NCBI GenBank assembly: GCA_013112725.1
Contig: JABFFZ010000061.1
Span: forward strand, 1 to 34,946
Length of the DNA: 34,946 bases
From: Chloroflexota bacterium
GTDB lineage: Bacteria > Chloroflexota > Anaerolineae > Promineifilales > Promineifilaceae
Direction of reading: 5' to 3'
The position numbers were made by a program, and so were the translations under genes. The notes beneath the pieces were generated by a model. The model saw only the letters and a list, made by a program, of their open reading frames with translations, had not been told where the DNA came from and did not search any database. Below are positions 7,450 through 15,317 of the stretch, piece after piece (position 1 is the first letter of the stretch; each line of letters begins with the position of its first letter).

Positions 7450-7857
7450 ATGTCCATGAGTGATCCGATTGCGGATATGTTAACCCGGATGCGGAACGCG
7501 ATGATGCGCCAACACCAGACGGTTTCGGTGCCTCATTCTAAGGTAAAAGAAGCAGTAGCGCAGGTTTTGAAAGATGAAGGTTACATCGAGGATTTCCAGG
7601 TGTTACCGGAAAAACCGCAGGCTGTTATTCTGGTTAAATTGAAATATGTGGGTGGTCGTCGTGACCGTCGGCCTGTGATTACCGGTCTGGAACGGGTGAG
7701 CCGCCCTGGCCGACGTATCTATGTGGGCAAAAAGGAAATCCCCTGGGTATTGAGTGGGATGGGTGTTGCCGTTATGACCACCTCTAAGGGCATTATGACC
7801 GGGCAAAAAGCGCGCCAACTGGGTTTGGGTGGCGAAGTTCTTTGCAAGGTTTGGTAA
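7450..7857 (+). CDS. rpsH: 30S ribosomal protein S8
   Basis: The 135-residue protein has SDPIADMLTRMRNAMMRQH at the start and the C-terminal GMGVAVMTTSKGIMTGQKARQLGLGGEVLCKVW, the S8 signature. S8 binds the central domain of 16S rRNA and is the spc operon repressor in E. coli. AGGAGGTG ahead of 7450 favours the first of two nearby ATG codons. Confidence 0.97.
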   Translation: MSMSDPIADMLTRMRNAMMRQHQTVSVPHSKVKEAVAQVLKDEGYIEDFQVLPEKPQAVILVKLKYVGGRRDRRPVITGLERVSRPGRRIYVGKKEIPWVLSGMGVAVMTTSKGIMTGQKARQLGLGGEVLCKVW

Positions 7858-7869
7858 GGGAGGTATGTG

Positions 7870-8412
7870 ATGTCTCGTATAGGCAAACAACCGATTTCAC
7901 TCCCTAAAGGGGTGAGCATTGAAACCAAAGGGACGACGGTACTGGTGAAAGGGCCAAAGGGCCAGCTTTCGCAGTCGTTTCATCCCGATATGCTCATCGA
8001 ACAGGAAGATGGCGTTTTGTCTGTGAAACGGCCAACTGATAATAGTGGGCATCGCGCTTTGCATGGTTTGACCCGCGCTTTGTTGAACAATATGGTGGTG
8101 GGCGTGAGTGAAGGTTTTACCAAGACGCTGATGATTGAGGGTGTGGGCTACCGGGCGGAAATGAATGGTAAAAACCTGGTTTTGAACCTGGGCTACTCCC
8201 ATCCCATCACCTATGAACCCCCCCAAGACATCTCTTTTGAGGTGGAAGATCGTGGTAAGCGGGTGATTATTAAGGGGATTGACAAACAGGCGTTAGGGCA
8301 AATTGCGGCGGTGATCCGCAAGCAGCGCCCGCCGGAGCCGTATAAAGGCAAAGGTATTCGGTATAGCGATGAAACAATCCGCCGTAAAGCTGGTAAGGCG
8401 GGTAAGGTATAA
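7870..8412 (+). CDS. rplF: 50S ribosomal protein L6
   Basis: The 180-residue protein shows MSRIGKQPISLPKGV, the two repeated folds, and the C-terminal RKQRPPEPYKGKGIRY motif that binds 23S rRNA. The ATG at 7870 is preferred to the adjacent GTG at 7867. GGGAGG is located at 7858-7863. It begins 12 bp after rpsH. Confidence 0.97.
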   Translation: MSRIGKQPISLPKGVSIETKGTTVLVKGPKGQLSQSFHPDMLIEQEDGVLSVKRPTDNSGHRALHGLTRALLNNMVVGVSEGFTKTLMIEGVGYRAEMNGKNLVLNLGYSHPITYEPPQDISFEVEDRGKRVIIKGIDKQALGQIAAVIRKQRPPEPYKGKGIRYSDETIRRKAGKAGKV

Positions 8413-8427
8413 GAGGGTGGTTTAACG

Positions 8428-8790
8428 ATGGCTATTAAATCTCGTGAAGCACGCAAGCGTCGTCATCGTCGGATTCGGGCAAAGTTGTCCGGTACGGCCG
8501 AACGTCCCCGTTTGAATGTGTTCCGCAGTTTGGAGCATATTTATGTGCAGGTGATTGATGATCATGCCGGGCACACCATTGTGTCGGCTTCGACGGTGGA
8601 CAAAAATTTGCGGGCAGACTTGGCAGGGAAAACAAAGAAGGAGCAGGCTACGCTGGTTGGTAAAGCGGTAGCTGAACGTGCCCAGGCGGCCGGCGTAAAA
8701 CAGGTGGTGTTTGATCGCGGCGGTTATTTGTATCACGGCCGTATCCAGGCCCTGGCCGATGGCGCCCGTGAGGGCGGTCTGGAATTCTAA
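8428..8790 (+). CDS. rplR: 50S ribosomal protein L18
   Basis: The 120-residue protein contains RKRRHRRIRAKLSGTAERPRLNVFRS and FDRGGYLYHGRIQALADGAREGGLEF, both diagnostic of L18. L18 delivers 5S rRNA to the large subunit together with L5. The start is an ATG after GAGGGTGG. Confidence 0.97.
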   Translation: MAIKSREARKRRHRRIRAKLSGTAERPRLNVFRSLEHIYVQVIDDHAGHTIVSASTVDKNLRADLAGKTKKEQATLVGKAVAERAQAAGVKQVVFDRGGYLYHGRIQALADGAREGGLEF

Positions 8791-8801
8791 AGGAGACAAC
8801 A

Positions 8802-9320
8802 ATGGGCCAGAGACGACAAGCGTTTGAACAAGAATACGATGAGCGCATCATTGACATTGCGCGTGTGGCGAAAGTGGTAAAAGGTGGCCGCCGGTTCGCT
8901 TTTCGTGTGACCGTGGTGGTGGGTGACAATAAAGGCCGGGTTGCCGTGGGGATTGGCAAGGCGCGTTCCGTGCCGGATGCTATTCGCAAAGGGCTGGAAG
9001 CAGCGCGCAAAAATCTAGAAACGGTCTCGATTGTCGGCAGCACCATTCCTCATGAAGTTGTCGGGCGGCATGGCGCGGCGCGGGTGTTCCTAAAGCCGGC
9101 GTCACCCGGTACGGGTGTTATTGCCGGTGGTGGTGTGCGCGCGGTGATTGAGGCAGCTGGCTACAAAGATATTCTGTCTAAATCGTTGGGCAGCGATAAC
9201 TCTTTGAATGTGATGCTGGCCGCGATGGATGGCCTGCGTCATTTGCAACACGTAGACCAGGTAGCCGCCAACCGGGGCAAAAGCGCTAATGAAGTCGCGC
9301 CGTTTTGGAGTCGGAAATGA
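8802..9320 (+). CDS. rpsE: 30S ribosomal protein S5
   Basis: The 172-residue protein has the S5 N-terminal double-stranded RNA-binding domain with RVAKVVKGGRRFAFRVTVVVGD and the C-terminal GTGVIAGGGVRAVIEAAGYKDILSKSLGS. S5 affects translational fidelity and spectinomycin binding. Its TGA overlaps the rpmD start region (ATGATG), indicating translational coupling. Confidence 0.97.
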   Translation: MGQRRQAFEQEYDERIIDIARVAKVVKGGRRFAFRVTVVVGDNKGRVAVGIGKARSVPDAIRKGLEAARKNLETVSIVGSTIPHEVVGRHGAARVFLKPASPGTGVIAGGGVRAVIEAAGYKDILSKSLGSDNSLNVMLAAMDGLRHLQHVDQVAANRGKSANEVAPFWSRK

Positions 9321-9505
9321 TGGCTAAGAAATTACTGGTAACGTATGCCAAAAGTGGCATTGGCTATAAAGAAGACCAGAAGCGCACGATTCGCGCTCTG
9401 GGATTGACAAAATTGAACCAGACGGTGGAGCATGAAGACACGGCCGTGATTCGCGGCATGATCCATAAAGTCAGCCATCTGGTGATAGTGGAAGAGGTAG
9501 AATAA
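9317..9505 (+). CDS. rpmD: 50S ribosomal protein L30
   Basis: The 62-residue protein, KKLLVTYAKSGIGYKEDQKR followed by TIRALGLTKLNQTV and IRGMIHKVSHLV, is a standard bacterial L30. Two adjacent ATG codons (9317 and 9320) are possible; both overlap or abut the rpsE stop. The reading frame continues to 1 bp before rplO. Confidence 0.95.
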   Translation: MMAKKLLVTYAKSGIGYKEDQKRTIRALGLTKLNQTVEHEDTAVIRGMIHKVSHLVIVEEVE

Positions 9506-9506
9506 G

Positions 9507-9965
9507 ATGCAATTACACGATCTGCGCCCCAATTCAGGATCGAAAAAAAAGCGCAAGCGAGTGGGTCGTGGTATTTCTGCCGGGCAGGGTAAAACCGCCG
9601 GTCGGGGTACCAAAGGCCAGAATGCCCGCAGCGGCGGTGGCAAAGGCAAATACTTTGAAGGTGGTCAGTTGCCTTTAGCCCGCCGTTTGCCCTTCAAACG
9701 TGGCTTTACCAACATTCGCAAAATCTATTACAAGCCGGTTAATTTAGGCAGCTTGAACGAAATAGATTTTGGCGATATTGAAGTGACGCCAGAGGTCATG
9801 GCTGCCATTGGTTTGATCAAAAAGCCTACCGACCCGGTGGTTATTCTGGGTGATGGCGAACTGAATGCCAAACTGACCGTGAAAGCGCACCGGTTCTCAG
9901 AATCAGCTAAAAGCAAAATTGAAGCGGCTGGCGGTACGATTGAGGTGTTACCTTATACGGGCTAA
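9507..9965 (+). CDS. rplO: 50S ribosomal protein L15
   Basis: The 152-residue protein has the glycine-rich N-terminus KRVGRGISAGQGKTAGRGTKGQ and GGQLPLARRLPFKRGFTN, with a C-terminal RFSESAKSKIEAAGG. L15 helps late large-subunit assembly. It is the last ribosomal gene before secY, as in most bacteria. Confidence 0.97.
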   Translation: MQLHDLRPNSGSKKKRKRVGRGISAGQGKTAGRGTKGQNARSGGGKGKYFEGGQLPLARRLPFKRGFTNIRKIYYKPVNLGSLNEIDFGDIEVTPEVMAAIGLIKKPTDPVVILGDGELNAKLTVKAHRFSESAKSKIEAAGGTIEVLPYTG

Positions 9966-10036
9966 ATTCTGGAGATTTGCTGTGGCGCGGTTTGAAACTG
10001 GCTACAGCAAGTATCACGAGGAAGTGAGGAGCAACT

Positions 10037-11401
10037 ATGATTGAATCAATGCGCGCCGCTTTTGCCTTGCCCGATCTACGCCGACGGATTTTGTTTACCA
10101 TCGGTCTGTTAATCATTTACCGGCTGGCGGCTAACATTCCTGTGCCCGGCGTCAACCTGGAAGCGTGGACGATCTTCACCCAGCAGGCCAGCCCCAACGC
10201 TGTTGTTGGCTTTTTAGACCTCCTGTCTGGTGGTGCAGTGCGGAACTTCTCGGTGATGGCGATGGGTGTTTATCCCTACATTACTGCCTCCATCATCATT
10301 CAGTTGTTGACGCCCATCATTCCCCAGTTACAAGAACTGGCTAGCGAAGGAGAAACGGGCCGGAACAAGATGAACCGGTATACCTATTACCTGACTGTGC
10401 CCCTGGCTTTGCTACAGGCTATAGGTCAGATTCGGCTGGTCGGTTTCAGTTTAGGTGCGGGCGGCATGGAATTTATCATGCCGAACTTTGGTTTTGAGGC
10501 GAGTACGATATTACCCACATTAACAACGCTGTTTGCCATGTTGGGTGGCACAATGTTTGCCATCTGGTTGGGTGAATTGATTACGGAAGATGGTATTGGC
10601 CAGGGTATTTCGCTGATCATTTTCAGTGGCATTGTGGCCGGGATTTTGCCGGGATTGGCGCAATTGTTTGCCCCGGATAATACAACGACGCAAACGGTCT
10701 TTATGGTCACCGCTTTTATCTTGATCACCCTGGCAACCCTGTTTGTCATTGTGGTGGTACAGGAAGGGCAAAGGCGTATACCGGTGCAGTACGGCCGTCG
10801 TGTGCGCGGCCGTAAAGTATACCAGGGGCAAAGCAGCTATGTGCCACTAAAGGTTAATACGGCGGGCATGATCCCGATCATCTTTGCCAACTCCATCGTC
10901 ATCTTCCCGCCCCTGATTGCCGGCATCTTTGTGGATAGCAGCAACGAGTTTGTGGCCCGCGCGGCGCAAACCATTGCCGGTTTTGCCAATCAGGACCCTG
11001 GTAGTATTGGTTTTTACCTGTACTGGCTAACTTTCTTTTTGTTGGTGGTTGGGTTCACATTCTTTTACACTGATGTCATGATCCGTCAACAAAACATCCC
11101 GCAAACGTTGCAGAGGCAAGGTGGTTTTATTCCCGGTATCCGGCCTGGTAAACGCACAGAAGTGTATATCATGGCTGTTGTGCGGCGTATCACCTTTGCC
11201 GGCGCTGTTTTTCTGGGAACAATTGCCATATTGCCGGGACTGATGCAGTTTATTGGCTTTGTCCTGGGTATTCCCGGCTTGCAAAATGCGGTGTTAGTAG
11301 TGAGTGGCTCTGGGTTAATCATCGTGGTCGGTGTGGTTATTGATACCATGCGCCAACTCGAATCGCAGTTGCTGATGCGGCAGTATGAGGGTTTTCTATA
11401 A
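10037..11401 (+). CDS. secY: Protein translocase subunit SecY
   Basis: The 454-residue polytopic membrane protein forms the channel of the Sec translocon, exporting unfolded proteins including the lipoproteins encoded later in this window. It has PDLRRRILFTIGLLIIYRL at the start, the plug-region GGAVRNFSVMAMGVYPYITASIIIQLL, the basic cytoplasmic loop EGQRRIPVQYGRRVRG and the C-terminal ESQLLMRQYEGFL. About ten hydrophobic segments are visible. GAGGAG precedes the ATG. It abuts adk with no gap. Confidence 0.97.
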   Translation: MIESMRAAFALPDLRRRILFTIGLLIIYRLAANIPVPGVNLEAWTIFTQQASPNAVVGFLDLLSGGAVRNFSVMAMGVYPYITASIIIQLLTPIIPQLQELASEGETGRNKMNRYTYYLTVPLALLQAIGQIRLVGFSLGAGGMEFIMPNFGFEASTILPTLTTLFAMLGGTMFAIWLGELITEDGIGQGISLIIFSGIVAGILPGLAQLFAPDNTTTQTVFMVTAFILITLATLFVIVVVQEGQRRIPVQYGRRVRGRKVYQGQSSYVPLKVNTAGMIPIIFANSIVIFPPLIAGIFVDSSNEFVARAAQTIAGFANQDPGSIGFYLYWLTFFLLVVGFTFFYTDVMIRQQNIPQTLQRQGGFIPGIRPGKRTEVYIMAVVRRITFAGAVFLGTIAILPGLMQFIGFVLGIPGLQNAVLVVSGSGLIIVVGVVIDTMRQLESQLLMRQYEGFL

Positions 11402-11983
11402 ATGGCGACGTTTATCGTTTTGATGGGTGCGCCGGGCGCAGGCAAGGGCACGCAGGCGAAATTGCTGCAAGAAAAATTAGATCTGCCTCAGGTAGCTACC
11501 GGCGACTTATTTCGGGCTAACCTTAAAAACCAGACGGAGCTAGGCAAACTGGCAAACTCTTACATGGAAAAAGGCGCGCTGGTACCGGACGAAGTGACCG
11601 TGGCGATGCTGAAAGATCGGCTGGCGCAGCCAGATTGTGCAAAGGGGGCCATCCTGGATGGCTTCCCGCGCAATATTGTCCAGGCTGATGCCCTGGATCA
11701 TCTGCTGACCGAGACGTTTAACAGCACTATAGCCATTGTGCCTCACATCCATGTGGATGTGGAGGTGCTGGTGGATCGTTTGCAAAAGCGGGCAGAGATT
11801 GAAGGGCGCGCCGACGACAATGAAGCGACTATTCGCCACCGGATGCAGGTGTACGAGGAAGCGACTGCGCCGTTGTTGGCCTATTACGCCGCGCGCGGGT
11901 TGTTGGTGGAAATAGATGGTGATCGGCCTATTGAAGAGGTACAGGCAGATTTACTACAGCGAATTGCCCAGGCGACCTCATAA
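11402..11983 (+). CDS. adk: Adenylate kinase, short form
   Basis: The 193-residue enzyme interconverts ATP, AMP and ADP. The P-loop is GAPGAGKGTQA at residues 8-18. DGFPRN and the AMP-site segment ATGDLFRANL are present. The LID segment between RLQKRAEIEGRADD and IRHRMQVY is very short, so this is the short-LID class without a zinc-binding LID. Its ATG directly follows the secY stop, the conserved secY-adk arrangement. Confidence 0.96.
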   Translation: MATFIVLMGAPGAGKGTQAKLLQEKLDLPQVATGDLFRANLKNQTELGKLANSYMEKGALVPDEVTVAMLKDRLAQPDCAKGAILDGFPRNIVQADALDHLLTETFNSTIAIVPHIHVDVEVLVDRLQKRAEIEGRADDNEATIRHRMQVYEEATAPLLAYYAARGLLVEIDGDRPIEEVQADLLQRIAQATS

Positions 11984-12158
11984 GCAGCTAATAGGAAGAG
12001 GGTGTGATTTAACCCATTTTCTGGACGAAAACAATAAATGATGGCAAAATAGGCAGTTGCTGTATGCAACCCATCCGTGTTGCCTGAAAAAGTGAAGAGT
12101 GAAAAGAGTGGCTGATTGCTAGTTGCTGCAAGCCGCTATTTTCAAGAGAGAAAGTATC
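11984..12158 (+). other. adk-rpmJ spacer lacking map and infA
   Basis: This 175-bp stretch carries no credible gene. In many bacteria map and infA lie here. GCTGATT, GCTAGTT and GCTGCAA form a degenerate heptamer array at 12111-12131. TTGC/GCAA and purine-rich runs are seen, but no good promoter or terminator. Confidence 0.6.
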
Positions 12159-12272
12159 ATGAAAGTTACATCGTCGGTAAAACGTCGTTGTCCTAAATGC
12201 AAAATCATCAAACGCAAGGGTGTTGTGCGTGTTATTTGTGTGGATCCCAATCACAAACAACGCCAGGGGTAA
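12159..12272 (+). CDS. rpmJ: 50S ribosomal protein L36
   Basis: The 37-residue protein MKVTSSVKRRCPKCK... has Cys11, Cys14, Cys27 and His32, the zinc-binding set of C+ L36, ending NHKQRQG. It is too short for default gene finders. Position before rpsM is the standard alpha-operon location. The Shine-Dalgarno is GAGAGAAAG. Confidence 0.95.
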   Translation: MKVTSSVKRRCPKCKIIKRKGVVRVICVDPNHKQRQG

Positions 12273-12278
12273 AAAATT

Positions 12279-12659
12279 ATGGCTCGTATAGCTGGTATTG
12301 ATATTCCGCGTGACAAACGGGTAGAGATTAGTCTGACCTACATTTACGGCATTGGTAAAACAACCAGCCAGAACATCTTGCAGCAAGCCGGTATTAACCC
12401 AGACACGCGTGTCAAAGATTTGTCTGAGGCTGAAGTGTCTCAACTGCGGCAAATTATTGACAGTGATTGTGTGGTAGAAGGGGATTTGCGGCGTGAAGTC
12501 AATTTGAACATCAAACGGCTGTCTGAAATTGGCTGTTACCGGGGTCTGCGCCATCGCCGTCATTTGCCGGTGCGTGGCCAGCGTACCCGCACCAATGCCC
12601 GCACGCGCAAGGGTCCAAAGAAGACTGTTGCCGGACGTGGCCGTCGCAAGGGCAAGTAA
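12279..12659 (+). CDS. rpsM: 30S ribosomal protein S13
   Basis: The 126-residue protein has MARIAGIDIPRDKRVEISLTYIYGIG, the H2TH-type core and the C-terminal CYRGLRHRRHLPVRGQRTRTNARTRKG. S13 forms intersubunit bridges and touches P-site tRNA. It starts 6 bp after rpmJ. Confidence 0.97.
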   Translation: MARIAGIDIPRDKRVEISLTYIYGIGKTTSQNILQQAGINPDTRVKDLSEAEVSQLRQIIDSDCVVEGDLRREVNLNIKRLSEIGCYRGLRHRRHLPVRGQRTRTNARTRKGPKKTVAGRGRRKGK

Positions 12660-12709
12660 CCAATGATGGCCAGGGTGGTTTGTATACCCTTGCCTATTCA
12701 GGGAGAAAT

Positions 12710-13102
12710 ATGGGACGTAGAAGACAAGCACAAACACGCAAGAAAGCGAAGAAGATGGTGCCCGAAGGGCAGGCTCATGTGTATGCCACCTTCAATAACA
12801 CCATCGTCACTATTACGGACATGAACGGAAATGCTGTTTCCTGGTCAAGCGCCGGTCATGCGGGCTTTAAGGGGTCGCGCAAAAGTACCCCGTATGCCGC
12901 CCGGTTGGCAGCTCAGAACGCGGCCAAAGAAGCCCATGATAATGGGATGCAGGAAATGGATGTGATTATCAATGGCCCTGGCCCCGGTCGGGAACAGGCG
13001 ATTCGCTCTTTGCAATCTTCTGGTATTAAAGTGCGCAGTATTCGAGATATAACGCCGGTGCCACATAATGGCTGCCGGCCGAAGAAGAAGCGCCGCGTTT
13101 AA
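12710..13102 (+). CDS. rpsK: 30S ribosomal protein S11
   Basis: The 130-residue protein has HVYATFNNTIVTITDMNGN, SSAGHAGFKGSRKSTPYAA and the C-terminal ITPVPHNGCRPKKKRRV, all diagnostic of S11 on the platform of the small subunit. The ATG at 12710 follows GGGAGAA. The upstream in-frame ATG at 12680 would add ten residues not found in the family. Confidence 0.97.
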   Translation: MGRRRQAQTRKKAKKMVPEGQAHVYATFNNTIVTITDMNGNAVSWSSAGHAGFKGSRKSTPYAARLAAQNAAKEAHDNGMQEMDVIINGPGPGREQAIRSLQSSGIKVRSIRDITPVPHNGCRPKKKRRV

Positions 13103-13147
13103 TATAACTGCTGTGGCCGGTTTCCAACCGTGCCGCCACACATCTTT

Positions 13148-13184
13148 GAGAGGGAAGACGGGTTGCCAAGCCTGTAAACCTCTC
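13148..13184 (+). promoter_or_regulatory. Nested hairpin leader before rpsD
   Basis: GAGAGG (13148-13153) pairs with CCTCTC (13179-13184), and inside it ACGGG (13158-13162) pairs with CCTGT (13171-13175). It lies 22 bases upstream of the rpsD TTG in a 104-bp spacer. S4 represses its own mRNA in several bacteria by binding a leader, so a feedback site is plausible. This is inference from position and structure only. Confidence 0.4.
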
Positions 13185-13206
13185 TGGTACATATGGAGGT
13201 ATTAAG

Positions 13207-13848
13207 TTGGCAAGACATACTGATCCAGTTTGTAAACTTTGTCGCCGTGAGGGCGAGAAGTTGTTTTTGAAGGGGTCACGGTGTTTAACCCCGAAGTGTT
13301 CGTTTGAGCGCCGTTCTTACCCGCCAGGGCAGCACGGCCGTGACACCCAATTCCGGCGTGGACGTGCCTCAGACTATCTAATGCAGTTGCGTGAAAAACA
13401 AAAAGCGCGCCGCATCTATGGCGTCTTTGAACGGCAATTCAGCCGCTATTTCCGTAAAGCGACTCGCCAGGTGGGGTTGACCGGCGCCAATTTGCTGGTG
13501 CTGTTGGAAACCCGTATGGATAATGTCATTTACCGGCTGGGTCTGGCCGATTCACGGGCACAGGCGCGCCAGTTGGTGAGCCATGGCCATTTTATGTTGA
13601 ACGGCCGTAAAATTGATGTGCCCTCCGCACTGGTAAAACCCGGTGATGTGATCACGATTCGCCCCGAAAGCGCCGGGCGCACTTACTTCAAACAATTACG
13701 GCAGGACATTGATGATCGTCGTGTGCCTGCCTGGCTGGCATTAGACGTTAAAAACCTGTCAGCTACAGTGAAAAACTTCCCCGCGCGGGAAGATATGGAT
13801 GTTTCCATCAACGAACAGTTGGTTGTGGAATACTACTCACGCCGCTAA
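13207..13848 (+). CDS. rpsD: 30S ribosomal protein S4, zinc-binding form
   Basis: The 213-residue protein contains an N-terminal Cys set (CKLC at 9-12, CLTPKC at 26-31), which binds zinc in the C+ form of S4. It has the S4 RNA-binding domain with RLDNVIYRLGLADSRAQARQLVSHGH-like sequence (here starting RMDNVIYRLG). S4 is a primary 16S rRNA-binding protein and a common autoregulator. The start is TTG at 13207 after TGGAGG. Confidence 0.97.
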   Translation: MARHTDPVCKLCRREGEKLFLKGSRCLTPKCSFERRSYPPGQHGRDTQFRRGRASDYLMQLREKQKARRIYGVFERQFSRYFRKATRQVGLTGANLLVLLETRMDNVIYRLGLADSRAQARQLVSHGHFMLNGRKIDVPSALVKPGDVITIRPESAGRTYFKQLRQDIDDRRVPAWLALDVKNLSATVKNFPAREDMDVSINEQLVVEYYSRR

Positions 13849-13890
13849 TCTGGTTCACTGTCCTTACTCGTTTTTAGGGAGGTTTTTACG

Positions 13891-14853
13891 TTGGCTATAA
13901 ACAACCTTATTTTGCCCAAAATTGAAAGCACCGCCATGTCTCAGGAATATGGCCGGTTTATCATTGGCCCTTTGGAAAGAGGGTATGGTACCACGCTCGG
14001 TAACTCGCTGCGACGGGTGCTATTGGCATCTTTGCCAGGCGCGGCCATTACGTCTATCCGCGTTACCGATGTGCCCCATGAGTTTTCGGCCATTGAGCAT
14101 GTGCGTGAAGATATGATGCAGTTGATCCTCAATGTGAAACAACTGCGTCTCAAATTACATGGCACGGACACTGCCCGGCTGCGCCTGGAAGTGCATGGCG
14201 CCGGTACGGTGACAGCCGCCGACCTGCAAACACCGCCGGAAGTGGAAGTTGTTAATCCTGATTTGTACCTGTTCACGGTTGATTCGGATGAGGCGTTCCT
14301 GGAAATTGAAATGACGGCCGAAACGGGTCGTGGGTATTCACCGGCTGAAGAACGCGGCCGTCTACCGATTGGCGAACTGCCCGTAGACGCCATTTACAGC
14401 CCCATCCGCCGGGTGGGGTATGAAGTGGAAAAGACGCGCGTGGGCCAGGTGGCAGATTATGACCGCATTGTGATGCAAATCTGGACAGATGGCACCATCA
14501 AGCCAGAAGATGCGTTGGCGCAGTCAGCCCAGATTATGATGCAAGTGCTGCGACCGATTGCCGGTGTGAGCGAAGAGACGTTCATGCCGGAAATTGTGGA
14601 AGAAGAGGAAGAAGGTTCCATTCCCAATGAACTATACGACACACCAATTGAGCAGCTTGATTTGAGTGTGCGCGTCTTTAACTCTTTGAAACGTACCGGC
14701 ATCACCAAAGTAGGTGAGATGTTGGATATGCTGGATCGCGGCGAAGAAACGATGTTGGCTATCCGTAACTTTGGTGAAAAATCCCTGGATGAGTTGAAAG
14801 CCCAATTACGGGTGAAAGGCTTTTTGCCAGAGGAAGATGGAGACAAGGCCTGA
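13891..14853 (+). CDS. rpoA: DNA-directed RNA polymerase subunit alpha
   Basis: The 320-residue protein has the N-terminal dimerisation domain (GRFIIGPLERGYGTTLGNSLRRVLL) and the C-terminal helix-hairpin-helix domain (LDLSVRVFNSLKRTGI, LAIRNFGEKSLDELK) that binds UP elements and activators, joined by an acidic linker near residue 235. It assembles beta and beta-prime. The TTG start at 13891 follows GGGAGG. Confidence 0.97.
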   Translation: MAINNLILPKIESTAMSQEYGRFIIGPLERGYGTTLGNSLRRVLLASLPGAAITSIRVTDVPHEFSAIEHVREDMMQLILNVKQLRLKLHGTDTARLRLEVHGAGTVTAADLQTPPEVEVVNPDLYLFTVDSDEAFLEIEMTAETGRGYSPAEERGRLPIGELPVDAIYSPIRRVGYEVEKTRVGQVADYDRIVMQIWTDGTIKPEDALAQSAQIMMQVLRPIAGVSEETFMPEIVEEEEEGSIPNELYDTPIEQLDLSVRVFNSLKRTGITKVGEMLDMLDRGEETMLAIRNFGEKSLDELKAQLRVKGFLPEEDGDKA

Positions 14854-14888
14854 GTACGGCCGTCATTCGATAGAACGAGGTAACGATA

Positions 14889-15314
14889 ATGCGACATAGA
14901 GTACATGGTCGTAGACTGAATCGCAGCATGGCGCATCGGAACGCCTTACGCAAGAATATGGTGTCTGACCTTATTTGTTACGAGCAGGTCTTAACGACAG
15001 AAGCAAAAGCCCGCATGTTGCGGCCCACGGCCGAAAAAATGATCACCCTGGCGAAACGGGGCATTACCAGCGGCAAAGAAAACCCGGCGCAAGAAATTCA
15101 CGCCCGTCGCCTGGCGGCAGCGCGTATTGCCCGTTATCGCCTGGTGAAAGATGACGACGGGAATGTGGAAGAAGTAGACGTGGTCAAAAAATTATTTGAC
15201 GATGTGGCTCCCCGTTACATGGATCGTCCTGGTGGTTATACCCGTCTGGTCAAAATTGGCAAGCGCGCCGGCGACAATGCGGATATGGCCATGCTGCTGC
15301 TGGTTGAGGATTAG
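14889..15314 (+). CDS. rplQ: 50S ribosomal protein L17
   Basis: The 141-residue protein has MRHRVHGRRLNRSMAHRNALRKNM and the mid-section TEAKARMLRPTAEKMITLAKRG, typical of L17. It closes the classical alpha operon. Its C-terminus (GGYTRLVKIGKRAGDNADMA) is normal. Confidence 0.96.
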   Translation: MRHRVHGRRLNRSMAHRNALRKNMVSDLICYEQVLTTEAKARMLRPTAEKMITLAKRGITSGKENPAQEIHARRLAAARIARYRLVKDDDGNVEEVDVVKKLFDDVAPRYMDRPGGYTRLVKIGKRAGDNADMAMLLLVED

Positions 15315-15317
15315 CCT

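Noticed and set aside
12009..12737. 242-residue minus-strand open frame over rpmJ and rpsM
   Set aside because: It is antisense to two certain ribosomal genes and shows no domain.
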